Source of the DNA: an uncultured Selenomonadaceae bacterium | GTDB taxonomy: Bacteria; Bacillota; Negativicutes; Selenomonadales; Selenomonadaceae | DNA: 15,692 nucleotides | Direction of reading: 5' to 3' | Assembly (NCBI GenBank): GCA_945637225.1 | Contig: CALZDE010000024.1 | Location: 1 to 15,692 of the forward strand | In this document: piece by piece, positions 1 to 6,636 of the stretch | Layout: each line of letters opens with the position of its first letter | Numbering within the stretch: position 1 is the stretch's first letter | Translations under genes and position numbers: made by a program | The notes under the pieces: generated by a model | Told to the model about the DNA's origin: nothing | Seen by the model: only the letters and a program-made list of their open reading frames with translations | Databases searched by the model: none

Positions 1-5
1 TAGGT

Positions 6-84
6 GTTTAGTATAGTCCTGTATGAGTCTGAACCCTTAAGGAAATATACAGACATTTCACACGCTTCACATTAACCAGTACCA
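6..84. repeat. Diverged ~80-base repeat, copy A
   Basis: This stretch matches 369-448 along its full length, with about one indel. Both copies open with GTTTAGTATAGTCCTGTAT and end with AACCAGTACCA. Within copy A, TTAA at 37-40 can pair with TTAA at 72-75; the same positions in copy B read TTCG (400-403) and CGAA (436-439), so two base pairs have changed on both sides and pairing is kept. A second possible helix is GTCTG 27-31 with CAGAC 50-54. No reading frame with a ribosome site covers it. I do not recognise the family. Confidence 0.75.
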
Positions 85-96
85 GTATAATCATGA

Positions 97-181
97 ATAC
101 ATCACAGACAAACCGAGATACCAGTAACGGACAAAAAAGACCATAACTCAAAACTTATACATCACAGACAAACCGAGATAC
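97..181. repeat. Perfect 25-base direct repeat pair, 60 bases apart
   Basis: The 25 bases at 97-121 recur exactly at 157-181; both begin ATACATCACAGAC and end CCGAGATAC. A looser relative (CATCAGAGCCAGTAAACGG) occurs near 492-510 and shares CCAGTAA-CGG with the sequence just after the first copy. Only two exact units are present and the spacing is short, so this is not a CRISPR array. No coding potential is seen here. Confidence 0.85.
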
Positions 182-368
182 ACTGAAGTACCAAATTAGT
201 ACCGCAGGCCACAGGACGAACGAGACCGCCCCAAATTTGAACGATACAAGGATAACAGGTAATAAATCATTATGCAGGAATAAATAGGGGCATACGGGAG
301 TGAAGCAGATTTGACTAGTAAAAATTACTGATGTAGGGGCGGTATTGGTGCTGATGAACAACATAGAT

Positions 369-448
369 GTTTAGTATAGTCCTGTATATGCCTGAACCCT
401 TCGGGAAATAATGCAGACATTCCCCACGCTTCACCCGAACCAGTACCA
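369..448. repeat. Diverged ~80-base repeat, copy B
   Basis: Second copy of the element at 6-84. Here the possible helix is longer: TTCGGG at 400-405 pairs with CCCGAA at 434-439, six pairs without interruption, where copy A has five pairs and one G-A mismatch. An alternative local hairpin is GGGAA 403-407 with TTCCC 420-424. The preserved ends and the swapped pairs suggest an RNA element or a mobile non-coding repeat rather than a decayed gene. Function unknown. Confidence 0.75.
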
Positions 449-521
449 CAGGCAAAAGGTATCTAAGGACATAGAAGCTAATACAGTCGTTCATCAGAGC
501 CAGTAAACGGAATTTGTCTAT

Positions 522-593
522 AAAATAAAAACGACTACCGCAGAGTAGTCAGATCCGCAGTAGCCCATGTTCAACACACTATCCAGTTTATCT
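522..593 (-). ncRNA. Putative antisense antitoxin RNA (~72 nt)
   Basis: A minus-strand transcription unit is defined by the promoter at 600-628 and an intrinsic terminator at 533-550. The first ~30 nt of the RNA contain the complement of 565-587. That segment can form 23 uninterrupted pairs with 691-713 of the peptide mRNA, covering its start codon at 693-695: 18 Watson-Crick pairs and 5 G-U pairs. The similarity stops abruptly at both ends of this block. The RNA is not encoded opposite its target, so it would act by base pairing at a distance, as described for OhsC/ShoB and OrzO/ZorO in Escherichia coli. Role as translational repressor of the 28-residue peptide is inferred. Confidence 0.72.
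523..550 (-). terminator. Intrinsic terminator of the antisense RNA
   Basis: Read on the minus strand, GACTAC-TCTGCG-GTAGTC (550 to 533) is a perfect six-pair stem followed by CGTTTTTATTTTA, a good U tract. Confidence 0.75.
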
Positions 594-599
594 ACTTGT

Positions 600-628
600 A
601 TTATATTACAAGGATTTACAAAAGTCAA
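600..628 (-). promoter_or_regulatory. Promoter of the antisense RNA
   Basis: On the minus strand TTGACT (628-623) is followed after exactly 17 bases by TATAAT (605-600). This predicts a start near 593. It is interlocked with the plus-strand promoter at 615-643: each -35 box lies in the other's spacer. Confidence 0.75.
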
Positions 629-643
629 TACTTTTGATATAAT
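615..643 (+). promoter_or_regulatory. Promoter of the small peptide gene, with inverted repeat
   Basis: TTTACA (615-620) and TATAAT (638-643) are separated by exactly 17 bases, predicting a start near 650 and a ~43-base leader. The perfect inverted repeat CAAAAGT-CAAT-ACTTTTG (619-636) fills the spacer and covers the -35 box of the divergent antisense promoter. It could be an operator for both or an accident of the interlocked layout. Confidence 0.75.
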
Positions 644-692
644 AATCATGCTGTGACTTCTTGACGCTATACAGCGGAAAGGGGTGATTATC

Positions 693-779
693 ATGTTCAG
701 CGTATTATCCAGTATCGTGCTTGCTATCATGGCAAATGTAATTAGTTATTACATCTGCAAATGGCTAGATAACAAGTAA
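693..779 (+). CDS. 28-residue hydrophobic peptide, putative type I toxin
   Basis: The peptide starts MFSVLSSIVLAIMANV and ends with the polar tail CKWLDNK. Residues 3-22 form one uninterrupted hydrophobic segment, long enough to cross the membrane once, so an inner-membrane location is expected. The ribosome site is strong: GGAAAGGGGTGA at 676-687, six to seven bases before the ATG, just after a small hairpin CGCT-ATAC-AGCG (665-676). The gene has a dedicated promoter (615-643) and terminator (836-858), an unusual investment for a random short frame. Size and layout resemble membrane-active type I toxins such as Fst, TisB, ZorO or ShoB, but I recognise no named family from sequence. The antisense RNA at 522-593 can pair with codons 1-6 and most of codon 7, including the start codon. 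It could instead be a harmless small membrane protein under RNA control. Confidence 0.72.
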   Translation: MFSVLSSIVLAIMANVISYYICKWLDNK

Positions 780-835
780 AAGACACAGCTAGCCTATTTC
801 CGTTTTAGCCTAGTCAACTAAGATGGGCAGGAAGG

Positions 836-858
836 GCAGGGGAAACCCTGCTTTTTTT
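836..858 (+). terminator. Terminator of the small peptide gene
   Basis: GCAGGG (836-841), GAAA tetraloop, CCCTGC (846-851), then seven T. It gives a predicted mRNA of about 205 bases. Confidence 0.88.
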
Positions 859-859
859 G

Positions 860-1517
860 TTTAGCGTATCGCTAAAACACTTTAGTCCACGAAAGGAAAT
901 AACTTCCGATAATCTTAAATTAACGGAACTAATAGACTAATTGAGAATAAGAAACATAGTATTTCCAGTACTTAGAGCGGTGTTTACATTTTCTAATTGA
1001 GAATGAAAAAGGAAATAAACGGAACTTATTTCTAGTATTTTTCATTTATACATACTTTATGCAGGATTTTTGCATTTTTATACAGTCTTATTCACTGATT
1101 TTATACATATTTCACTAGTTTCATTGTACACTATCAATGTACATTTGTTTCAAGCCTAATCAATAATTTGTATTTTGGAGATAATATCCATGGCATCAAG
1201 AAAATAACCTGCCATATTTTCAAGAGTGTTAGCCATGCAAAAGTCAGTACTACAAAAAATTTCGTACTCATTTCGTACCACCAACAACGCAAGAAGTGAA
1301 AAAGAGGAATTTCAAGAAAAGAAAATCCCCTGTTTATGGGGATTGAAAGCAACTATTTATTATAAAAACATAGCGATGATTTAATATACTTCTACATATG
1401 TAGTGCTAATTCCTGCAAAGTTAAAATAAATTTAATACATAAATAAGAAGGATATATTTAATTTTCCTAGAATAATAAAGATATGAATTAAAAAAGCCCA
1501 TTTATCTTAGAAATTAG
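860..1517. other. AT-rich gene-free stretch with short degenerate repeats
   Basis: I see no convincing gene here. AATTAACGGAACTAAT near 917-932 resembles AATAAACGGAACTTAT near 1014-1029, and CTAATTGAGAAT occurs at about 939 and 995, so two small modules recur in swapped order. Several TTTATACA-type motifs followed by TTTCACT or TTCACT lie between 1040 and 1120. A perfect hairpin AATCCCC-TGTTTAT-GGGGATT is at 1324-1344. CTACATATGTAG near 1391-1402 is a perfect palindrome. A 45-codon minus-strand frame (1271 to 1134) is discussed as a finding. No good promoter for the gene at 1527 is evident. Confidence 0.5.
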
Positions 1518-1526
1518 GTGGTTGCA

Positions 1527-2798
1527 ATGTCAGAAAATGGAGAAGTGATTACAGGCAGTGACTTTAAGCGCATGATTGTCGGTGCTTATAGTGAATTTAT
1601 ACTGGAATATGATAAAATCAACGCTATGAATACGATGGAGGGCAAGACATTTTACAGTGGTCAGCCAGGTTCAGATATATTGCGCACAATGGGAGCGGCG
1701 GTTATTCCATTAGGAGATAATGTCAATGAAAGTATTGGCGGTATTTCCCGACGTGTGGCTAATGCGGCTGTTTTGGGTGCAAGGGGTAATGCTGGTGTAA
1801 TACTGGCTTCCATTTTACAGGGCTTGGCAAAGGGCTTGACTGGTAAATATAATGCTACATCCACAGAGTTCGGCAAGGCGTTTCAGTACGGTATCTTGTA
1901 TGCACAGAGGGCGGTACCTGACCAGCCGGATAGACCGATTATCAGGGCGGCTAAGTTCGTAGCAAAAAGTGCTTATGTTACAGTTCGTTCAGAACTGCCA
2001 ATTCACGATATATTGATGGCGGCTATCAGAGCGGGTATGTTCTCTTTGGCTGGCGGTATTATGGACCCAGGCGAAAAGATTATGCTTGTTTTCCTTCAGG
2101 GGTGCTTGAAGGGCTTGGATGGAAGTTTTGTTTCTCCTGTTCTCAGTATGTCAAATAATACTTATAAGGTTGAAGCTGGTGTACCTGACCCACGCAAGGA
2201 TTTGGTACGTCCTTATTGCGTAAATTTCATGGTTGAAAATACAAGGCTTCCTATGGATATCATCGAAAAGGAAATGCAGGAGGTAGGTAATTTCGTAGTT
2301 GTAGAACGCCGTCAAAACTGTATTTTCGTACATCTGCATACGGCAAATCCGGGACAAATGCTGGAGAGAGCTGTAGGCTGGGGACGTTTAAGTGAAATTC
2401 ACATCAACAGTATGGCAGAGAACCACGCTATGATTACCATTCAGGCACCTCAGATGCCACTGGCACTCCTTACAGTAGCTAACGGAATGGAAGAAGGAAT
2501 GAAGCTTCAGGACGCAGGTGCTACGGTTATCGTAGATGGCAGTGCGGATTCAGGACCTTCTGTTGAGGATATAGTCAATGCTGTTCACAGTGATATTGCT
2601 GAAAAATACATTCTTTTGACTGACAGTGAACATTTAAGGCTGGTAATGAATCAGGCAAGGCAGATTTTAGGCGACAGAGTACGCGTGGTCTTGGCACTTG
2701 ACCATGAGGAACAGCTTTTGGCAGTGAGAGCATTCTTCCCAGAATTATCTTTGGAAGAAAATTGCAGGCAGATGCGCAAGGCTTTGGAGAATGCCTAA
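1527..2798 (+). CDS. FakA/YloV-like DAK2-domain protein, likely non-kinase
   Basis: The 423-residue product follows the FakA (fatty-acid kinase subunit, YloV) plan: an N-terminal DAK2/DhaL-like domain (about 1-195), a middle domain with the family-like segment IFVHLHTANPG, and a C-terminal domain beginning GATVIVDGSADSGPSVEDIV. The GARGNAGVI motif (residues 84-92) is kept. However, the family's PDGDTGTNM loop, which binds metal and nucleotide, is replaced by EGKTFYSGQPGSDI around residues 38-51, and the later EGTxLTV motif is also gone. Phosphotransfer is therefore unlikely; a structural or fatty-acid-binding partner role is possible. I chose the ATG at 1527 over the in-frame GTG at 1518 because AGGTGG (1516-1521) is correctly spaced from the ATG. 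It is shorter than typical FakA (~550 residues). The helicase gene follows after 29 bases. Confidence 0.8.
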   Translation: MSENGEVITGSDFKRMIVGAYSEFILEYDKINAMNTMEGKTFYSGQPGSDILRTMGAAVIPLGDNVNESIGGISRRVANAAVLGARGNAGVILASILQGLAKGLTGKYNATSTEFGKAFQYGILYAQRAVPDQPDRPIIRAAKFVAKSAYVTVRSELPIHDILMAAIRAGMFSLAGGIMDPGEKIMLVFLQGCLKGLDGSFVSPVLSMSNNTYKVEAGVPDPRKDLVRPYCVNFMVENTRLPMDIIEKEMQEVGNFVVVERRQNCIFVHLHTANPGQMLERAVGWGRLSEIHINSMAENHAMITIQAPQMPLALLTVANGMEEGMKLQDAGATVIVDGSADSGPSVEDIVNAVHSDIAEKYILLTDSEHLRLVMNQARQILGDRVRVVLALDHEEQLLAVRAFFPELSLEENCRQMRKALENA

Positions 2799-2827
2799 AA
2801 AGAAAATTATAAAATTGGTGTAGTAAT

Positions 2828-5800
2828 ATGAATCAAAATAAAGAGTCCTCTTATGCAATGCTGATGAGCATTTTTGATAACGATTATGACAGTGATATAG
2901 AATTAAATAGCTATAAAAACAGGGTTTTGTATTTAAAGCCAATAATGCACTTAGCTCGTTCAGCACATATGTTGCAGGATGCCCCTTATGCAGTACAGCT
3001 GGAATTTAGAATTGCTTCAGACGATTATAAAAAAGGGTATGTGCTTAGCGGACTGAAGGATTTTATTTTGAATATGGTTGCAGGAAATCATATTACTCTG
3101 GGCAGGAAGCTGGAATTTGACCCAAATGAAGTCAGTTTTGCAGAAGGACCTTCAAGAGAGCTGTGGGAGATGCTGAAAACTGCTCTTATGGATGAGATTA
3201 GCCTGGAAAATCAGGCAAGGCATACCAGCAGTTATTCCTACAGCTATAGACGTGGCTATGGTTACGATGATGATGACAAGACCGCCTTTTATGCGAGGTA
3301 TTTCAAGCTGACAGATACCAATCTGAACCATTTTATGGAATTTATGCGTGATGAGGAAATAGAGTATATTGTTCACAACTATTCCCATTACAGAGAGAAC
3401 AAAAGTTTTGGTGTTGCAGTACCTGTAAATAAGGACCTTCCAATAACTGTACAGATAAAGCCTGAGAAGGTTTCCTCGGAGATTATTTTAAATTGCGATA
3501 CGCTTCATGTATTTGGAAGGCATGGAAATTACGTGCTGTGCGGGGATGAGCTTTATCGGATGAAGGGTGATAAGGGATTGCTTATCTTAGAGATAAGTAA
3601 TCTTTTTTCTGAAAATGATAATCTGATTGTAATTCCTAACAAACATTTGTACGAATTTATATCGAAGCTGGTACCACGTCTGGAAAAGATAGCTAAGGTT
3701 CAATTACTGGGAGATTTGGAGGAACGCTATCTGAAATTGCCTTTGGAAGCAGAAGTATTTTTGGATTATTACTATCATGGTATGGCGGCGAGAGTGGTAT
3801 TTAAGTACGGTTTTGAGGAATTTAATCCTCTGATAAAGGAAGCTTTGACAAGCGGAAATACAGAGCGAATAATTGTTCGGGATGTAGTGGCTGAGGATAA
3901 GATAATTTCATTTTTGGCAAGCTATGGTTTTGTAGATGGTGAGTCGGAGAGAAATGGCTGGTTCATTCAGCCAGATGAAGAACGAGTGTACGATTTCTTG
4001 CAGGACCTGCCAGAGCTGGATAAAATTGCCAATATAAGCTGTGTAAATCTAAAGGACTTTACTGCACCTGCACAAAGCATATCCATAGGTGTAAGGATAA
4101 ATGACAAGAGTGTTTTGGAGCTTTCAACTAAAGGAAAAAGATACGATTTCGCTGAATTAGTGGATATTTTTAATTCATATAGAAATAAACAGCGTTATCA
4201 CAGGCTTAAGGATGGGCGTTTCATGCCTCTAGGCAACCAGCAGATGGAAAAGCTGGCGGGACTTTTGGAGCTGGTGAATAAAAAGCAGTTAAAGAAGGAC
4301 ACTGTGGAAATTCCTTTTGCAAAATTTATGTATGTTGATGCTTTGGGGCGGGGCGACAATGCCTTACAGCTGGAGAGAGACAAGCGTTTCCGCTCGGTAG
4401 TAAAGTCCATCCGTAACCCAGAATCATCAGAAATAGATATTCCCGAAAGCCTTCAGGACGTTCTCAGAGAATATCAGACCACAGGTGTCAACTGGCTTAA
4501 CAGTTTGGCGAAGCTTCATTTAGGCGGTATTTTAGCTGATGATATGGGGCTAGGCAAGACCTTGCAGGTTATAGCATTTTTAGAAGCAAAGAAGCAGGAA
4601 GCAGTAGACGGTATGGAGCCGGCTTTGGTAGTAGCACCTACGTCACTGGTTTTTAACTGGCTGGAGGAAATAAAAAAATTCGCTCCAAATTTACGGGCAC
4701 TGGCTATTGCTGGCACTAAGCAGGAGAGGGAGGAGCTTTTGCAGGATATATCAAAGCAGGATGTTGTGATTACTACGTATAATATGCTGGTAAGAGACAT
4801 GGAACTGTATTCTGAAAAATTCTTCAGCTACTGTTTTATTGACGAAGCACAGCATATCAAGAACCCAACAACACAGAAGGCTCAGGGCGTGAAGGAAATA
4901 CAGGCAGGCGGTTATTTTGCCTTGACGGGTACACCTATCGAAAACACCTTGACTGAATTGTGGTCTATCTTCGATTTTATCATGCCGGGGTATCTTTACG
5001 GTCATGAAAAATTTAAGAGACGTTTTGAGACTCCTATCGTAAGGGCTAATGATGAAACGGCTTCAGAGGATTTGTACCGTCATATTTCGCCATTTATCCT
5101 GAGACGTTTAAAGAAGGATGTCCTGTCGGAACTGCCTGAAAAGCTGGAAAGACGTATGCTCAATGAAATGACAGAACATCAGTCCAAGGTATATGATGCG
5201 TACTTTGTTCAGGCGCAAAAGGAACTGGCGGCAGAATTAAAGAAAAATGGTTTTGAAAAAAGCCGTATTAAAATTCTTGCCATGCTGACAAGATTACGTC
5301 AGATAGCCTGTGACCCTGCTATTTTTTTAGAGGATTATACCGGTGGAAGCGGCAAGCTGGATATGCTGGAAGAAATAGTAGCAGAAGCTATAAGCGGCGG
5401 TCATCGCATACTTATCTTTTCCCAGTTTACGCAAATGCTTCAGAGAATAGGTCAGCGTCTCAGTCAGATGGAAGTGAAATACTATTATCTTGACGGAAGC
5501 ACCAAGGCGCAGGAAAGAATCAGTCTTGTAAAGAATTTTAATGAAAACAGGGAAAATACATCGGTATTTCTTCTTTCGTTGAAGGCAGGCGGTACGGGCT
5601 TAAATCTTACCGGTGCAGATATGGTTATCAATTACGACCCATGGTGGAATCCAGCAGTAGAGGATCAGGCGGCTGACAGAGCCTACCGTATCGGTCAGGA
5701 GAAAAATGTGCAGGTCATAAAGCTCATTACCAAGGATACTATCGAAGAACAGATTTATGAATTGCAGGAAAAAAAGAAAGCCCTCATAGATAAAATGCTT

Positions 5801-5863
5801 CAGCCGGGTGAAAGCTTTTTGAGTAAGCTATCCGAGGAAGAAATACGTAATTTGTTCATGTAA
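2828..5863 (+). CDS. SNF2-family DNA-dependent ATPase/helicase
   Basis: The 1011-residue protein has a bacterial SNF2-associated N-terminal half (about residues 1-530) and a two-lobed SNF2 motor. Visible motifs are motif I LADDMGLGKT (569-578), motif II DEAQH (672-676), motif III TGTPIEN (from 700), the second-lobe segment SLKAGGTGLNL and motif VI DRAYRIGQ (950-957). It should use ATP to translocate on duplex DNA and remodel bound proteins; the bacterial family (RapA/YwqA-like) is linked to transcription recycling or repair, but the specific role is not known. Many Firmicutes relatives begin with a cysteine-rich SWIM zinc finger; none is visible here. The N-terminal region contains the odd low-complexity segment SSYSYSYRRGYGYDDDD. 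The ribosome site (TTGGTGTA) is weak, so translation may be coupled to the upstream gene. Confidence 0.92.
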   Translation: MNQNKESSYAMLMSIFDNDYDSDIELNSYKNRVLYLKPIMHLARSAHMLQDAPYAVQLEFRIASDDYKKGYVLSGLKDFILNMVAGNHITLGRKLEFDPNEVSFAEGPSRELWEMLKTALMDEISLENQARHTSSYSYSYRRGYGYDDDDKTAFYARYFKLTDTNLNHFMEFMRDEEIEYIVHNYSHYRENKSFGVAVPVNKDLPITVQIKPEKVSSEIILNCDTLHVFGRHGNYVLCGDELYRMKGDKGLLILEISNLFSENDNLIVIPNKHLYEFISKLVPRLEKIAKVQLLGDLEERYLKLPLEAEVFLDYYYHGMAARVVFKYGFEEFNPLIKEALTSGNTERIIVRDVVAEDKIISFLASYGFVDGESERNGWFIQPDEERVYDFLQDLPELDKIANISCVNLKDFTAPAQSISIGVRINDKSVLELSTKGKRYDFAELVDIFNSYRNKQRYHRLKDGRFMPLGNQQMEKLAGLLELVNKKQLKKDTVEIPFAKFMYVDALGRGDNALQLERDKRFRSVVKSIRNPESSEIDIPESLQDVLREYQTTGVNWLNSLAKLHLGGILADDMGLGKTLQVIAFLEAKKQEAVDGMEPALVVAPTSLVFNWLEEIKKFAPNLRALAIAGTKQEREELLQDISKQDVVITTYNMLVRDMELYSEKFFSYCFIDEAQHIKNPTTQKAQGVKEIQAGGYFALTGTPIENTLTELWSIFDFIMPGYLYGHEKFKRRFETPIVRANDETASEDLYRHISPFILRRLKKDVLSELPEKLERRMLNEMTEHQSKVYDAYFVQAQKELAAELKKNGFEKSRIKILAMLTRLRQIACDPAIFLEDYTGGSGKLDMLEEIVAEAISGGHRILIFSQFTQMLQRIGQRLSQMEVKYYYLDGSTKAQERISLVKNFNENRENTSVFLLSLKAGGTGLNLTGADMVINYDPWWNPAVEDQAADRAYRIGQEKNVQVIKLITKDTIEEQIYELQEKKKALIDKMLQPGESFLSKLSEEEIRNLFM

Positions 5864-5867
5864 ATAC

Positions 5868-6108
5868 AACGTAAAAAAGACCACCAAAAGGTGGTCTTTC
5901 ATTTGCAAGATGGTGTCCAGAATGCCGTTTCCCAAGTATGCCTAAACCTGCGCGAAAGCAGGGGGGTAACCTAAGTGTTACTTTTGCTATTCGCTCGATA
6001 AAAATCCACGATCCAGCAGCCACAACAATCAATTCGGTTTCCCAAGGTAAAATAGTCGGTTAGCCATTAAAAGGTAATTTCGTACACTCCAGGCGATTCC
6101 CTATCTCT
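5868..6108 (-). ncRNA. Structured RNA, candidate 6S RNA
   Basis: A strong minus-strand promoter (6115-6143) and a terminator (5876-5899) bound a ~240-nt unit with no reading frame. The RNA ends can come together: AGAT (6106-6103) with ATCT (5911-5908), GG with CC, and GAAT-c-GCC (6099-6092) with GGCATTC (5926-5920). Internal hairpins include CCTGC-TTTCGC-GCAGG and GTAAC-ACTTAG-GTTAC. Near the 5' end CCTGGAGTGTACG resembles the 5' closing-stem region of many 6S RNAs, which bind and regulate the housekeeping RNA polymerase. CTTGGGAAAC occurs twice (6046-6037 and 5936-5927). I found no tmRNA tag, SRP core or riboswitch consensus I know. That it is an RNA gene is well supported; the 6S identity is tentative. 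Confidence 0.55.
5876..5899. terminator. Bidirectional terminator between helicase gene and minus-strand RNA
   Basis: AAAGACCACC (5876-5885), AAAA loop, GGTGGTCTTT (5890-5899) is a perfect ten-pair stem. Minus-strand reading ends in six consecutive T (the last three of the stem plus three more); plus-strand reading gives a weaker TTTCATTT. It would serve both convergent units. Confidence 0.88.
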
Positions 6109-6114
6109 GTGTAT

Positions 6115-6143
6115 ATAATATCATAAAAAAAATTTAGTTTCAA
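6115..6143 (-). promoter_or_regulatory. Promoter of the minus-strand structured RNA
   Basis: Minus strand: TTGAAA (6143-6138), 17-base spacer, TATTAT (6120-6115), preceded by an extended -10 TGA. Predicted start near 6108. Confidence 0.7.
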
Positions 6144-6235
6144 GTCTTGACAAATAAAAAATAAGGTGAAATTACAGTAAATCACGGTGAAATCGATTAA
6201 TTTTTATAAAATTTTTTTTAGAGTGATGGAAACAC

Positions 6236-6264
6236 TTCACAAAAAGATAATTTCATTGTATAAT
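6236..6264 (+). promoter_or_regulatory. Strong vegetative promoter for the 105-residue protein gene
   Basis: TTCACA (6236-6241), 17-base spacer, TATAAT (6259-6264). Only one mismatch from the sigma-70/sigma-A consensus. Confidence 0.8.
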
Positions 6265-6304
6265 ATAAATAGTAAGTTTGTGATTAAGGGAGGATTTTCT
6301 TTCT

Positions 6305-6622
6305 ATGGATAAGATATACAGTGTAGCGGTAAGCTGTCGCGGTGCTAATGGCTGGGTGGAGTATGATACCGAGGCTAAGAGCGTAAAGGTATTTTTGGAT
6401 GATGAAAAGGCTGTTCAGGATGCGGAGGCATTTCTGACTGTAAGCCACGAGATTAACATTCCGCATGAGACTCTGAGAGATTTTACCAAGGAAACAATTA
6501 ATCCATTGGACAGTGTAGAAAGCTTTCAGATAGTGCTGACCCGTCTTTGGGAGAATACAGGCGTTCATGTTGATTGGAGCCGTCCTGTGGAGTATGTTCG
6601 CGCGCACCCACATCTTGATTAA
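6305..6622 (+). CDS. Conserved-looking small protein of unknown function (105 residues)
   Basis: I do not recognise this protein. It is acidic and soluble, without a signal peptide or membrane segment. The N-terminal part (MDKIYSVAVSCRGANGWVEY) reads like a small beta-rich unit followed by a helical, charged middle (about residues 30-70), and it ends HPHLD. The start is well supported by AAGGGAGGA about 11 bases upstream. The gene is a single-cistron unit: its own near-consensus promoter (6236-6264) and a terminator directly after the stop (6637-6669). That suggests steady, substantial expression independent of neighbours. It converges on dhaL. No function can be assigned from context. Confidence 0.8.
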   Translation: MDKIYSVAVSCRGANGWVEYDTEAKSVKVFLDDEKAVQDAEAFLTVSHEINIPHETLRDFTKETINPLDSVESFQIVLTRLWENTGVHVDWSRPVEYVRAHPHLD

Positions 6623-6636
6623 GTAAAGATAAAAAT

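Noticed and set aside
155..364. 69-codon minus-strand frame
   Set aside because: No ribosome site before its start, no promoter, and it runs through the 25-base repeat; looks like a chance open frame in low-stop DNA.
351..408. Hammerhead ribozyme (CTGATGA at 351-357 with GAAA at 405-408)
   Set aside because: The bases flanking the two core motifs do not form stem II, and copy A of the repeat has no CTGATGA.
97..448. CRISPR array
   Set aside because: Repeats are of two unrelated types, only two copies each, with irregular spacing and no cas genes nearby.
518..730. 70-codon minus-strand frame across the toxin-like locus
   Set aside because: It overlaps both promoters and the antisense terminator and has no ribosome site; the two-RNA explanation fits far better.
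1518..1526. GTG start for the FakA-like protein
   Set aside because: The GTG lies inside the likely ribosome site AGGTGG, which is correctly spaced for the ATG at 1527.
6284..6613. 109-codon minus-strand frame opposite the 105-residue protein gene
   Set aside because: It is a shadow of the plus-strand gene, which has promoter, ribosome site and terminator; the minus frame has none.
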